Assembly (NCBI RefSeq): GCF_014201875.1
Contig: NZ_JACHFL010000018.1
Coordinates: forward strand, 36,011-100,010
Length of the DNA: 64,000 nt
DNA from: Deinococcus humi
GTDB lineage: Bacteria; Deinococcota; Deinococci; Deinococcales; Deinococcaceae
Direction of reading: 5' to 3'
In this document: positions 29,348 through 42,194 of the stretch, piece after piece
Position numbering within the stretch: the first letter of the stretch is position 1
How the letters are laid out: every line of letters starts with the position of its first letter
Notes under the pieces: generated by a model
Told to the model about the DNA's origin: nothing
Databases searched by the model: none
Seen by the model: the letters and a program-made list of their open reading frames with translations, nothing else
Made by a program: the position numbers and the translations under genes

Positions 29348-30775
29348 ATGCCCCACCATTCATTCAAAATCGGCCTCTTTGGCATTGGGCTGGACACCTA
29401 CTGGCCGCAGTTCGAGGGGCTGGAAGACCGCCTGAAAGGGTATGTGGCGCAGGTCGCCGCCAGACTGGAGCGTCCCGGCGTGGAAGTCGTCAACCTGGGC
29501 CTGATCGACTCTCCGCCCAAGGCGCGTGAGGCCGGGCATCAGCTGCGGCAGGCCGACGTGGACATCGTTTTTCTGTACGCCACCACCTACGCGCTGTCAT
29601 CTACGGTGCTGCCCGCCGTGCAGCGGGCCGGGGTGCCCGTGGTCATCCTGAACCTGCAACCCACCGCCAGCATCGACTACGCGAGTTTTAACGCCCTGGG
29701 CGACAGAACAAGGATGACCGGCGAGTGGCTGGCCTACTGCGCCGCCTGCCCGGTGCCGGAAATCGCCAACGTGTTTACCCGCGCGGGCCTCCCCTTCCAT
29801 CAGGTGACGGGCGTCCTGGAGGGTGATCCGCACGTGTGGCAGGAGGTAGACGGCTGGCTGGCGGCGGCCCGCGTGGCGCACGCTCTGGAGCATGGCCGCC
29901 TGGGCGTGATGGGCCGCTACTACAACGGCATGCTCGATATCTACAGCGATCTCACCGCGCAGGCCATCGCTTTCGGGACCCACATTCAGGTGGTGGAACT
30001 CGATGAGCTGGCCACCATCCGCCAGGGGGTTGGGGAGGCCGAGACGGCTGGGCGCGTTCAGGAGTTCGGGGAGGAATTTGAAATCCAGCCCGACTGTGCC
30101 CCCGAAGAACTGATCCGCGCGGCCCGCACCAGCGTGGCCCTGGACCGCTTCGTGGAACAGCATGCGCTGACCTCGCTGGCCTACTATGCCGAGAGCACGC
30201 CCGGCAGTGACAACGAGGACGTGATCAGTTCGGTGATTCTGGGGTGCTCACTGCTCACGGCACGCGGCATTCCAGTGGCCGGGGAATACGAGGTCAAGAA
30301 CGCCCAGGCCATGAAAATCATGGACAGCTTCGGCGTGGGCGGTTCCTTCACCGAGTTCTACGGGATAGATTTTGCCGACGACGTGGTCCTAATGGGCCAT
30401 GACGGTCCCGGTCACGTCGGCATCGCGCAGGGCAAAACCAAGGTGCGTCCGCTGGCGGTCTATCACGGCAAGGTGGGCAGCGGCCTCAGCGTGGAAATGT
30501 CCGTGCAACATGGTCCTGTGACCCTGCTCTCGGTGGTGGAAGACGGCGGCAGCCTCAAACTGCTGGTGGCCCAAGGAGAGTCGGTGCCTGGCCCTATTCT
30601 GGAAATCGGCAATACCAACAGCCGTTATCGGTTTTCCCTGGGGGCTCGCGGTTTTGTTGAGGCCTGGAACGCCCAGGGGCCGGCGCACCATTGCGCGGTG
30701 GGCGTGGGGCACATCGCAGACCGCATCCACAAGCTGGGGGCCCTGAAGGGGCTCCGGGTGATTCAGGTGTGTTGA
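29348..30775 (+). CDS. L-fucose/L-arabinose isomerase-family protein
   Basis: A 475-residue protein of the fucose/arabinose isomerase superfamily. The N-terminal Rossmann-like domain begins 'HHSFKIGLFGIGLDTYWPQF', with 'VVNLGLIDSPPKAREAGHQL' and 'DIVFLYATTYALSSTV'. The C-terminal part has 'ESTPGSDNEDVISSVILGCS', 'EGEYEVKNAQA'-type residues and 'MGHDGPGHVG', which supply the Glu and His expected to hold the Mn2+ ion. The locus already has a rhamnose isomerase, so this enzyme probably handles a second deoxy- or pentose sugar entering by the same transporter. Substrate unknown. The ATG at 29348 follows GAGGTC. Confidence 0.75.
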   Translation: MPHHSFKIGLFGIGLDTYWPQFEGLEDRLKGYVAQVAARLERPGVEVVNLGLIDSPPKAREAGHQLRQADVDIVFLYATTYALSSTVLPAVQRAGVPVVILNLQPTASIDYASFNALGDRTRMTGEWLAYCAACPVPEIANVFTRAGLPFHQVTGVLEGDPHVWQEVDGWLAAARVAHALEHGRLGVMGRYYNGMLDIYSDLTAQAIAFGTHIQVVELDELATIRQGVGEAETAGRVQEFGEEFEIQPDCAPEELIRAARTSVALDRFVEQHALTSLAYYAESTPGSDNEDVISSVILGCSLLTARGIPVAGEYEVKNAQAMKIMDSFGVGGSFTEFYGIDFADDVVLMGHDGPGHVGIAQGKTKVRPLAVYHGKVGSGLSVEMSVQHGPVTLLSVVEDGGSLKLLVAQGESVPGPILEIGNTNSRYRFSLGARGFVEAWNAQGPAHHCAVGVGHIADRIHKLGALKGLRVIQVC

Positions 30776-30800
30776 CCTCGCTGTCCCCTTCAGGCTCGGT

Positions 30801-33380
<2,580 letters not shown>

Positions 33381-33412
33381 GAAGTGGGTGGCTCCACGCG
33401 GGAGCTGGGCAA

Positions 33413-33442
33413 AGGTTAGCGACCCGCCCGGGGCAGAGTCAA
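33413..33442 (-). promoter_or_regulatory. Promoter of the SAM riboswitch-metYX transcript
   Basis: On the minus strand TTGACT (33437-33442) and TAACCT (33413-33418) are separated by 18 bases. Transcription would start near 33406, ahead of the S-box aptamer. The -35 is close to consensus, in contrast to the leaderless genes, where only a -10 is evident. Confidence 0.7.
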
Positions 33443-33661
33443 GGTAGGTCAGTAGACAGGATGAGGGCGCACCTTCCCGTCCTAATTCAGATGAAAGATG
33501 CCTAAAGAGATGAGAAAAGGCTTCTCAGCCTGTTCGTTGCCGGACGAAGATTACACTTTCATCTGTCTACGCTCGACAACGTTTGCTGATGCTTGCCGCC
33601 TGGCACGGCATCTCCGTCCCTTCCTGTCTACAGCGTGAAGGTCCATTGCCCAAGGAGTCCT
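33443..33661. other. Intergenic control region of the secreted metallopeptidase gene
   Basis: This 219-base gap lies between the divergent metYX promoter and the metallopeptidase gene. It is AT-richer than its surroundings, especially at 33480-33560, and probably holds the peptidase promoter, but no confident -10/-35 pair was picked. No RNA gene or repeat is apparent. Confidence 0.35.
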
Positions 33662-35719
33662 ATGAAGAAAAGAACGCTCGGTGCCTTTGCCCTCAGCCTG
33701 TCCCTGCTGGCCGCCTGTGGGGAGAACTCTCCTGCCCCTCAGCCTGGGCCACAACCGGGCACGCCCACCGGTTTTGACAGCCTCAAGCTCCTGAAACCCG
33801 GACAGCAGGCCACCATCCGCACCAAGCTCAAGGTCAATATCGTCTTCGTGGGTTACCGCCAGACCGGGCCAGGACAGGTTGCCACGGCGCGCCAGGTAAA
33901 TACGGGCGACTTCAACGAGATCCTGCCCAAAACATACGAGGCGATTGCGCGCATTCCCAGTGCCTATGGTCGTGTTGAACCCACCGGCAATGCCTTCGAT
34001 TACCAGTACAACTATGTCTTCGCCGACAAGGCGTTTGAAGACAGCTTTTTTGACTATCTGGGTAAGAACGGCAAGGACGCGCCCGTCACGGTATATCAGC
34101 AACTGTACAACTGCCAGAATGACGTGGACCCGGAGACTGGCAATCCTACCTGCACGACGCCCGCACCCAATATCAACCGCGTCATCGACAGTAACTATGA
34201 GATCGATGCCTTGAAGACCGAAAACTGGCTGGCTGACAATGTGGCGCGGGTCGGCGTTAAACCTGGCGAGTACACCATCTTCATGGTGAACTGGTTTGAC
34301 CGTCCCGACTTCAAGCTCCACAGCTACACCCGGACGGATGCTGCCGACACTGACACGGGCGCAAAATTTGGCGAAAGGGCCAGCCGCCGCCTGATCGCCT
34401 GGGGCGGCAGCGTGGTTCCACAGAAGCCGGCGCAGCGCGTGTGGTTCTATGACCTGTCAGCCAATCCCGATGTCTGGACCAATGGCTACGACGTGACCAA
34501 TCCTGACGTGGACGGCGACGGCGAGGCCGACTACCGCATGCCGCCCATCTGGGAATACGGCACCCGCAAGGCCAGTCTGGGCTACGGCCGCAAGGTCAGC
34601 CCTGATCTGGCGCTGGTGACGCGTTACGTTGCGTTGAACCTGCTCTTTACCCCCAGTCCGATTTACCGCGCGGCCCTCACGCCGCCGCAAATGCCTGAAG
34701 AAATCGATTTGGACGTACATGTCGAGCAGGGCGCGGGGGCCGTTGGGCAGGACAAAGTTTTCAAGGCTGACCTGGCCCAGAGTCGGATTGCGCCGCTCCA
34801 GCCGTTCACCAAATTTACTAACAAAGTCAAGCCGACTCCCCTGGACGGCAGTCTGGCCGACGTGTACAAGTGCTTCTTTGCCGATCCCAGCAAGCCCGAC
34901 GACATCTGCTCCCCGGAGTATGCGGACGCGACGGGTGAGAAGCTCTTCCAATTCAGCGTGAAGGAACTGCGCCAGGCGTATGCCACCACCCCGGCCAACA
35001 AGTATCTGTTGCCCATCTATCTCTTTAACGACCAGGCCAACACCCAGCCGGGCCTGCTGGGAATCGCTTACGACGACGGCGAGACCGGCACCCAGAGCTT
35101 CGTGTATTCCTTCCTGACCCCGGCCCTGAATAAGGCGGGTTACGGCTTTACCGACACCAGTGTCCATGAAACCGGTCACCACCTGAGCCTGTCCCACCCG
35201 CACGACGGCTATGACAGCGAGCAGAATCTCTCTTACGGCCCCGGCGGCGATTTCCTGTTCGTCAACGTGGGGGACGAGAGCGCCACCATCATGTCCTACA
35301 ACGATCTGTCGCGCGATTTTGGGCAATTTAATTTGGACAGCCAGTACCGTTACCTGAGCGCCGCGTACCTGAACAACGCTAATGCCATTCTGGAACTGGG
35401 CCGCCGGGCGGACAAGGAAGGGGCCATGACCGCCGCCGCCGTCAGTGCTGACGCCCTGTTTGCCCAGGCACAGAGCAGCTACGACGCCCTGAACTATCTG
35501 GACGCGGCGAGTAAGGCTCACGCGGGCTACCGTGCTGTGCTGGACGCCGCCAAGGCGTCAGGTGTGGCAGTGCAGCCTTACAAGTGGTACCAGAACCTCA
35601 ACGGTCTGTCCGTGGGCCAGGGCAAGGCTGCCTACAGCCGCACTTTCCTGCCCCAGAAGGGTGCTGTTGTCTTCCCGGAAGAGAACACATTCCAGCGCAG
35701 CAAGCGTCTGGGTCGCTGA
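33662..35719 (+). CDS. Secreted zinc metallopeptidase lipoprotein
   Basis: A 685-residue exported protein. The lipoprotein signal ends in LSLLAAC (Cys at about residue 19) and is followed by a Pro/Gly-rich linker. The body has a domain with 'KVNIVFVGYRQTG' and then a zinc site 'HETGHHLSLSHPHDG' starting at His502, an HExxH motif with Glu503 catalytic and a third His downstream. 'ATIMSYNDLSRDFGQF' resembles the Met-turn segment of metzincins. The ATG at 33662 follows CAAGGAG. The family is not one I can name; the peptidase assignment depends on the motif. Confidence 0.7.
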   Translation: MKKRTLGAFALSLSLLAACGENSPAPQPGPQPGTPTGFDSLKLLKPGQQATIRTKLKVNIVFVGYRQTGPGQVATARQVNTGDFNEILPKTYEAIARIPSAYGRVEPTGNAFDYQYNYVFADKAFEDSFFDYLGKNGKDAPVTVYQQLYNCQNDVDPETGNPTCTTPAPNINRVIDSNYEIDALKTENWLADNVARVGVKPGEYTIFMVNWFDRPDFKLHSYTRTDAADTDTGAKFGERASRRLIAWGGSVVPQKPAQRVWFYDLSANPDVWTNGYDVTNPDVDGDGEADYRMPPIWEYGTRKASLGYGRKVSPDLALVTRYVALNLLFTPSPIYRAALTPPQMPEEIDLDVHVEQGAGAVGQDKVFKADLAQSRIAPLQPFTKFTNKVKPTPLDGSLADVYKCFFADPSKPDDICSPEYADATGEKLFQFSVKELRQAYATTPANKYLLPIYLFNDQANTQPGLLGIAYDDGETGTQSFVYSFLTPALNKAGYGFTDTSVHETGHHLSLSHPHDGYDSEQNLSYGPGGDFLFVNVGDESATIMSYNDLSRDFGQFNLDSQYRYLSAAYLNNANAILELGRRADKEGAMTAAAVSADALFAQAQSSYDALNYLDAASKAHAGYRAVLDAAKASGVAVQPYKWYQNLNGLSVGQGKAAYSRTFLPQKGAVVFPEENTFQRSKRLGR

Positions 35720-35742
35720 ATCTCGGGAACGTCTAAACACCG

Positions 35743-35790
35743 CGCGAAAAGTGGGGGACACGCCGTTCAGGCTGTCCCCCACTTTTCGCG
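35743..35790. terminator. Strong bidirectional terminator
   Basis: A perfect 18-base-pair inverted repeat: CGCGAAAAGTGGGGGACA at 35743-35760 pairs with its complement at 35773-35790 around a 12-base loop. AAAA and TTTT runs within the arms give U-rich ends on both strands. It closes the metallopeptidase transcript. Confidence 0.7.
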
Positions 35791-35828
35791 TTCAGGGGCG
35801 CGTCATGCAGGGCCGTTAAGGTAGGACC

Positions 35829-36410
35829 ATGAATCGCCTGACCGCGCGCCTGGCACTTGCACTTTTGCTATTGAGCAGTCTGGCCGTCGTCGGGGAAGCG
35901 GGCGCCAGACCGCCAGTGCCCCAGCAGCGTGCGGGGGGAGGGAGCAGCATGAATGCCAGAGTCGTCCAGGACGTGCGGCCCACGCTGGACGTGATGATCA
36001 CGGTGCGGCTCCTTGCAGAGTTGCTGGACCGGCATCAGATTGTGTTGGACGCCACGGCCAGCCGGGAACTGAGTGACCTATTGCGCCCGCTGATCACCGC
36101 AAAGGCCTTGCGCCCCACCGAGGCCGCTGCGCTGGATAGCGCCGTACGGCTAGCTCTGGCTCCCTCGCAGCTCCTAGCTTTGACACAGGCTCGCGCGGCG
36201 CTGGAAGCCAGGGCGCAGGCATTCATGGCCCGTGCCCGCTTTGCTGCGCCGGATGGGCCTCTCAATCGCACCCTGATCCGTTATGGGCTGATGGTTCCTG
36301 GCGGTCAGGCCACGGTCAATCTGTTGCTGGGAACACAGCTTAACCCGTTTACTCAGGCCGGAGGAAATGCCGATCTGCTGGTCCAGCTCCTGTCGCTGCT
36401 GGATACCTGA
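35829..36410 (+). CDS. Exported hypothetical protein
   Basis: A 193-residue protein with a clear signal peptide (residues 1-26, ending EAGA or GARP) and a mature part that is mostly helical, rich in Leu and Ala, with no cysteine. No family was recognised. Its composition suggests a periplasmic helical bundle. A TAAGGT hexamer at 35817-35822, six bases before the ATG, indicates a separate leaderless transcript starting just after the strong terminator. It is convergent with the fur-family gene, 23 bases away. Confidence 0.65.
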   Translation: MNRLTARLALALLLLSSLAVVGEAGARPPVPQQRAGGGSSMNARVVQDVRPTLDVMITVRLLAELLDRHQIVLDATASRELSDLLRPLITAKALRPTEAAALDSAVRLALAPSQLLALTQARAALEARAQAFMARARFAAPDGPLNRTLIRYGLMVPGGQATVNLLLGTQLNPFTQAGGNADLLVQLLSLLDT

Positions 36411-36433
36411 GCCCAAGGCCAGACTGCTGTGGT

Positions 36434-36826
36434 TCAGTCGCCCCGGTTGCCCGCGCACTCCGGGCACTGTCCGTACAGCGTCACCTCATGTGCCTCCACC
36501 ACGAAACCGCCCGGGTAGACGGTGCCGCTGGGGAGCGCGACGGGACAGGTGTGCAGCGTGAACACGCGCCCGCAATGGGTGCAGGAAAAATGGTGGTGGT
36601 GGCCCTTGCCACTCGCCTCGTAGCGGGTCTCGCCGTCGAGCGTGACCGGGTGGATGCGGCCCTGTTCAGTTAACAGTTTCAGCGTACGGTACACGGTGGC
36701 AATGCCCAGTCCCGGCAGATCGTCCTGCGCCCGCTCGAAGACCTCAGTGACCGCCAGCGGTCCCGGCGCACGGCCGAGTACCTGGGCGATCACATCGCGC
36801 TGACGGGTACTGCGGGTGCCGGTCAT
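36434..36826 (-). CDS. Fur-family metal-responsive regulator
   Basis: A 130-residue Fur/PerR/Zur-type repressor. The winged helix spans residues about 5-75 ('[11 protein letters not shown]', '[16 protein letters not shown]'), followed by the metal site '[18 protein letters not shown]' and a second CXXC (CPEC) near the C-terminus, which together form the structural zinc site. Whether it senses iron, zinc, manganese or peroxide cannot be settled by reading. A TAGCCT -10 box at 36834-36839 lies seven bases before the ATG. Confidence 0.88.
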   Translation of the reverse strand: MTGTRSTRQRDVIAQVLGRAPGPLAVTEVFERAQDDLPGLGIATVYRTLKLLTEQGRIHPVTLDGETRYEASGKGHHHHFSCTHCGRVFTLHTCPVALPSGTVYPGGFVVEAHEVTLYGQCPECAGNRGD

Positions 36827-36861
36827 GGCACCGAGGCTAGCAGAAGCGGTCAGCCCAGATC

Positions 36862-36892
36862 AAAAAACAGCCCACCATTGTGCGGTGGGCTG
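36862..36892 (-). terminator. Terminator of the holin-like/DUF3618 gene pair
   Basis: On the minus strand CAGCCCACC pairs with GGTGGGCTG around a seven-base loop, and the stem is followed by TTTTTT (AAAAAA at 36862-36867 on the plus strand). It lies just after the gene ending at 36909. Confidence 0.8.
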
Positions 36893-36908
36893 TGAACTGC
36901 AGATAAGC

Positions 36909-37652
36909 TCAGCGCAGGTTGGGGTTGTTCTTCTCGTCCGGGGCGATCACGCTGCCCTGGGCCTTGGCCTCTACCACGCTCTTGGGGGTGGGCACGACGC
37001 CGGGATGTTCGTGGCTGGCCGCGATGGGCGGCGCGCTGCCCACGGCGCTGGCCTGATCGTTGTAGCTCTCGGCCTGTCCAGTGGGCATAGGCTTCAGGAA
37101 CGAGGCCGTCGCGCTGGCATTTGTAGACGCCGTGCCCATCGGCTTCGGGCCGCTGCCAGACATGGCGGTCGGAGCACTGCTCTTGCCCAGCGACGGACCA
37201 GCCGACGAACGGTCCTTTGCCCCGGATGGTGCAGTTTTGGACTTGGGCTCTTCCCCGGCCTTCTCCAGCAGGTTATTGGCCATCTCCTCAAGCTTGGGGG
37301 CCAGGACGCGGTCCGAGAGGGTTCTGATCGCCAGGGTGCCCAGAGTGGCGAGCAGGGCGCCGCCCACGTTCCCCCCGCCCTTCTGGGATTTCTGGGCCTT
37401 GACGAGTTCCTTCTGGTACTTGACGGGACTTCCCGCATCCACGTAAACCTTTTTCGTGCGCTTGAACTGTGTGCCGATCAGCAGGCCGAGCACCGCACCC
37501 ACAGCGGAGGCACCGCCGAGCATCTTGACCGGCTCCTTCTGCATCTGTACCTGCAGGTTTGCGCGCTCGGCCAGCACGTCCAGGCTTTCTTTCAACCGCT
37601 CACGCGCCACCTCGCGTTCGGTCAGGTTGGACTTGAAGTTGGAGTCGGCCAT
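36909..37652 (-). CDS. DUF3618-like envelope protein
   Basis: A 247-residue protein. The N-terminal part 'TEREVARERLKESLDVLAERAN' and a glycine-rich helix 'LGGASAVGAVLGLLIGTQF' match the pattern of DUF3618 proteins: an amphipathic helix followed by one membrane segment. The remaining 150 residues are low-complexity, rich in Ser, Pro, Ala and Lys, and probably disordered. It follows the holin-like gene with a one-base overlap. The pairing of holin_3_6 and DUF3618 proteins is common in actinobacteria and Deinococcus, where a role in the cell envelope is presumed but unproven. Confidence 0.6.
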   Translation of the reverse strand: MADSNFKSNLTEREVARERLKESLDVLAERANLQVQMQKEPVKMLGGASAVGAVLGLLIGTQFKRTKKVYVDAGSPVKYQKELVKAQKSQKGGGNVGGALLATLGTLAIRTLSDRVLAPKLEEMANNLLEKAGEEPKSKTAPSGAKDRSSAGPSLGKSSAPTAMSGSGPKPMGTASTNASATASFLKPMPTGQAESYNDQASAVGSAPPIAASHEHPGVVPTPKSVVEAKAQGSVIAPDEKNNPNLR

Positions 37653-38611
37653 CAGGACTCACCTCCGCCCTTCTTGATGTCTTCCTGGTAGGTGGGCGTG
37701 GTGCTGACACTGATGCCGGGAGCGTCGTTCAGCACCACAGGCCCTTGCAGGTGGGGGTCATGGTGCTTATCGGTCCGCACGCCTGGCTCAGCGTGATTGG
37801 CACTGGGCACCTCGCCCTTGTCCAGCTTCTGGTTCAGAGACCCACCGTACATTCTGGGGGAGCCGTCCGATTCACTCTCGTAGACCGGGACGGTGGAGGT
37901 GCCGCCCTCAACGCGCACGGTGGCCTGCCGGCCATCATCGCTGACGTAGCGGTTTTCGCCGCTGGCGTATTGGCCTGGATCACGGGGCACTTCCACCGAG
38001 GTCCGGCTGGCCGGCTGGCGAGAATCCTGCTCCCTGGTCTGCTGCCCCGACACGCCCGTGCCGGCGCTGGCCCCAACTGCCGCCAAACCGGCGGTGCCGC
38101 GCGGTTTGGCGCTGGATGAGACGACCACGGTGCTGGTCGGGGTGCCTGTGGGAACGTGACTCTGTGCCGACGCTGCCTGGGCGGCGCGGCGTTCGCGGGC
38201 GGCCTTCTCGGCCTGCTCCGCCTGATACTGGGCCTCAAGGCGCTCGTCCTCGCTCATGGCTTCAAAGCTCTTGGCGCGGGGTTCATCGGTCTCTACCTCG
38301 GCCCCCAGCTTGCGAATGCCCAGCAGGATCATCACGCCCGTTACCACGAAGCTGAACAGCGCGATCAGCAGCGCGGCGGCCCAGGCCCCCAGGCCCAGGC
38401 GGATCAGACCGTAGAACACGAACAGAATCAGGAAGATCAGCGCCAGCACCAGCGGTCCGGTGGCGGCCAGCAGCAGCACCACGCCAAGGCCCTTGGCTTT
38501 GGCGATGTCGCTGAACTTCTTGACCAGCGCGTTGATCTCAGATTTAACGAGGGTCACGCCGGCATCGAACACGTCGACGATGGCCCCTCCCATACTCTTG
38601 CGTTCTTCCAT
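37652..38611 (-). CDS. Phage holin family (Holin_3_6-like) membrane protein
   Basis: A 319-residue protein. The first 110 residues include an amphipathic helix and two membrane segments ('[22 protein letters not shown]' region and '[24 protein letters not shown]', shown in part), the layout of the Phage_holin_3_6 family. The rest is a long hydrophilic tail rich in Ser, Thr, Glu and Gly. The second of two adjacent ATGs (38611) is chosen because GGAGG then lies five bases upstream; the first leaves only two bases. Despite the family name, nothing nearby suggests a prophage. Confidence 0.6.
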   Translation of the reverse strand: MEERKSMGGAIVDVFDAGVTLVKSEINALVKKFSDIAKAKGLGVVLLLAATGPLVLALIFLILFVFYGLIRLGLGAWAAALLIALFSFVVTGVMILLGIRKLGAEVETDEPRAKSFEAMSEDERLEAQYQAEQAEKAARERRAAQAASAQSHVPTGTPTSTVVVSSSAKPRGTAGLAAVGASAGTGVSGQQTREQDSRQPASRTSVEVPRDPGQYASGENRYVSDDGRQATVRVEGGTSTVPVYESESDGSPRMYGGSLNQKLDKGEVPSANHAEPGVRTDKHHDPHLQGPVVLNDAPGISVSTTPTYQEDIKKGGGES

Positions 38612-38679
38612 CATTCCCTCCGGGGAGCGGCCCCACGCCCAGGCAGCGTGAACAGACAGGCCAGATATCGCCCAGCATA

Positions 38680-39414
38680 ATGACTTCTGTGACCCGAAAG
38701 CCCCAGATGCAAGGAAATCTGAACCCTGCCCCGCCACAGGGGCCGACGCTGAGCCTTGCCCAGCACAGCAATATGCTGGAGCTGACCGCGCGTGCGTATG
38801 CGCTGTGGCGTGCACGATCTCTGGGCGTGCTCAGCGGCGGGCCCTTCAGTCTGGAGCGCGAGGCCCGGCTGTTCCGGGCGCTGTGTCAGCCGCAGGCCGA
38901 CGAGACGTGGCTGGACGCCGGCACCAGCGCGGGCTTTTACGCTGGTGTGCTGGCAGAGGCGGGGTGCCGGGTGCTGGCCGCCGACCTGAGCCCCCCGATG
39001 TTGCGCGAGGGCCAGCGGCGCGAGCAAAGTCCCCGGATCGACTGGGCACTGTTAAATCTGGAGGACAGTGGCCTGCCGTCGGGGGGGTTCAACGGCGTGA
39101 CTGTGGGCGCGACCCTGAACGAGACGCAGGACCCGGCCCGCTTTCTGCATGAGCTGGCCCGGGTCCTGCGGCCTGGCGGTCAGCTGTGGCTGATGTACGT
39201 GCCGCGCACTGGCGGACCGCTCCAGGGTCTTCTCTCGAAACCCGCGCTGGGCGGTCTGAACTTTCCAGATCCAGCCTGGGTGGGGCGGCACCTGCCCGGA
39301 ATGACGCTGACCGACGGCCTGGAGGTCGGCGCGGTGAGATTCGGGCGCTACGTCAAGGACAGCGGCCCGTCCAGCGCTGCGCCGCCCCGCCCCGAGTCAA
39401 CAAGCGAAGTGTAA
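38680..39414 (+). CDS. Class I SAM-dependent methyltransferase
   Basis: A 244-residue methyltransferase. The core has '[20 protein letters not shown]' (the glycine-rich SAM site), '[14 protein letters not shown]' and '[31 protein letters not shown]', the UbiE/MenG-like fold. It is immediately upstream of crtB, suggesting a lipid or carotenoid substrate, which is inference. A CATAAT -10-like hexamer overlaps the ATG at 38680; if that is the promoter, translation would start at the in-frame GTG at 38689. Confidence 0.8.
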   Translation: MTSVTRKPQMQGNLNPAPPQGPTLSLAQHSNMLELTARAYALWRARSLGVLSGGPFSLEREARLFRALCQPQADETWLDAGTSAGFYAGVLAEAGCRVLAADLSPPMLREGQRREQSPRIDWALLNLEDSGLPSGGFNGVTVGATLNETQDPARFLHELARVLRPGGQLWLMYVPRTGGPLQGLLSKPALGGLNFPDPAWVGRHLPGMTLTDGLEVGAVRFGRYVKDSGPSSAAPPRPESTSEV

Positions 39415-39525
39415 AGCCCCACCTTGCCTACGGTGCTCTCATGTGTCTCCGGCGGTCACGAGTCTGTAAGAATGTGGGAGGTCTGCCCCTTCAAGACGCC
39501 CTAGACTCCGCCACAAGGATTTTCC

Positions 39526-40425
39526 ATGACCAATGCGTCCCTGCCCTCCTCCCATACCCCCACTGCCCTGGCGCAGGCGGTGGCCCATTGCCGGGAGGTG
39601 ACGCGGGACCACAGCAAGACCTTTTACCTGGGCTCACGTTTGTTCCCGCTCCGGCAACGGCAGGCGGTCTGGGCGGTGTACGCCGCCTGCCGGAGCGGGG
39701 ACGATATCGCCGACGAAACGCTGATCGGCAACGCCGCGACGGAATTGGACAGCTGGTGGGGCCGTGTCCAGCAGGCGTTTGCCGGACGGCCTGGACCTGA
39801 CCCGGTGGACACCGCGCTGGCCTGGGCCACCCGCACCTACCCGATTCCCCTGTCGGCCTTTGAGGAATTGCATGAGGGTCTGCGGATGGATCTGAACGAG
39901 CACGTCTACCGCGACATGGACGATCTGACGCTGTACTGTCGCCGGGTGGCGGGCGTGATTGGATTCATGATTGCTCCCGTCAGCGGTTATCACGGTGGCG
40001 AGCAGACACTCCACCACGCCTTGATGCTGGGCCAGGCCATGCAACTGACCAACATTCTGCGCGACGTGGGCGAGGACCTGACGCGCGGCCGGGTCTACCT
40101 GCCCCAGAGTCTGCTCGACGAATACGGCGTCAGTCGCGCCACCCTGGAACGTGGTCAGGTCACGCCCGAGTACCGCGCCCTGATGGCCCACCTGTGTGGT
40201 CTGGCCCGCGACTGGTACGCCGAGGGCCGCGCTGGGATTCCCTGCCTGCACGGCAGCGCCCGCCTGGCCGTCGCTACTGCCGCCCGCGCCTATGAGGGGA
40301 TCCTGGACGATCTGGAACGCGCCGGATACGATAATTTCCGTCGCCGCGCCTACGTCAGCGGCACCCGCAAGCTGCTGATGTTGCCCCGAGCATGGTGGGA
40401 ATTGCGGGGCGCAGTGGGTGGATAG
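39526..40425 (+). CDS. crtB: Phytoene synthase
   Basis: A 299-residue prenyltransferase that condenses two geranylgeranyl diphosphates to phytoene, the first step of carotenoid synthesis. Both Asp-rich motifs are visible: '[10 protein letters not shown]' and '[18 protein letters not shown]'. Other family blocks are '[10 protein letters not shown]' and '[12 protein letters not shown]'. A TAGACT hexamer at 39502-39507 is a candidate -10. In Deinococcus this gene feeds deinoxanthin synthesis; the desaturase gene crtI is not within the window. Confidence 0.93.
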   Translation: MTNASLPSSHTPTALAQAVAHCREVTRDHSKTFYLGSRLFPLRQRQAVWAVYAACRSGDDIADETLIGNAATELDSWWGRVQQAFAGRPGPDPVDTALAWATRTYPIPLSAFEELHEGLRMDLNEHVYRDMDDLTLYCRRVAGVIGFMIAPVSGYHGGEQTLHHALMLGQAMQLTNILRDVGEDLTRGRVYLPQSLLDEYGVSRATLERGQVTPEYRALMAHLCGLARDWYAEGRAGIPCLHGSARLAVATAARAYEGILDDLERAGYDNFRRRAYVSGTRKLLMLPRAWWELRGAVGG

Positions 40426-40448
40426 ACGCGGCTGAGCTCCATATCAGA

Positions 40449-40482
40449 GGCCCCCTCCGCTGTCTCTGGTGGAAGGGGCCTT
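40449..40482. terminator. Hairpin between convergent crtB and the 5'-nucleotidase gene
   Basis: AGGCCCCCTCC and GGAAGGGGCCT form an 11-base-pair stem with one mismatch around a 12-base loop. No T-tract follows, so its role in termination is uncertain. Confidence 0.4.
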
Positions 40483-40495
40483 GTGAGTTCAGGTC

Positions 40496-42058
<1,563 letters not shown>

Positions 42059-42194
42059 AAGGCGTCCATTTTACCGCATGGCCCAACCTGTCAGCCCAGC
42101 CCGGATATGGGGTGGACAGGGCTGATGCATGGGCAAACGGCCCCTGACTGCGGGTAGCGCCGCTCTGCTTTCCTGGCGTTTTCGTCCGAAATGT

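Noticed and set aside
33416..33480. Inverted repeats near the metYX promoter as a second riboswitch
   Set aside because: The repeats are short and explained by GC-rich promoter sequence; the S-box aptamer accounts for the conserved blocks.
37652..38611. Possible prophage marker (holin family name)
   Set aside because: No lysin, terminase, integrase or other phage gene is nearby; the family name is historical.
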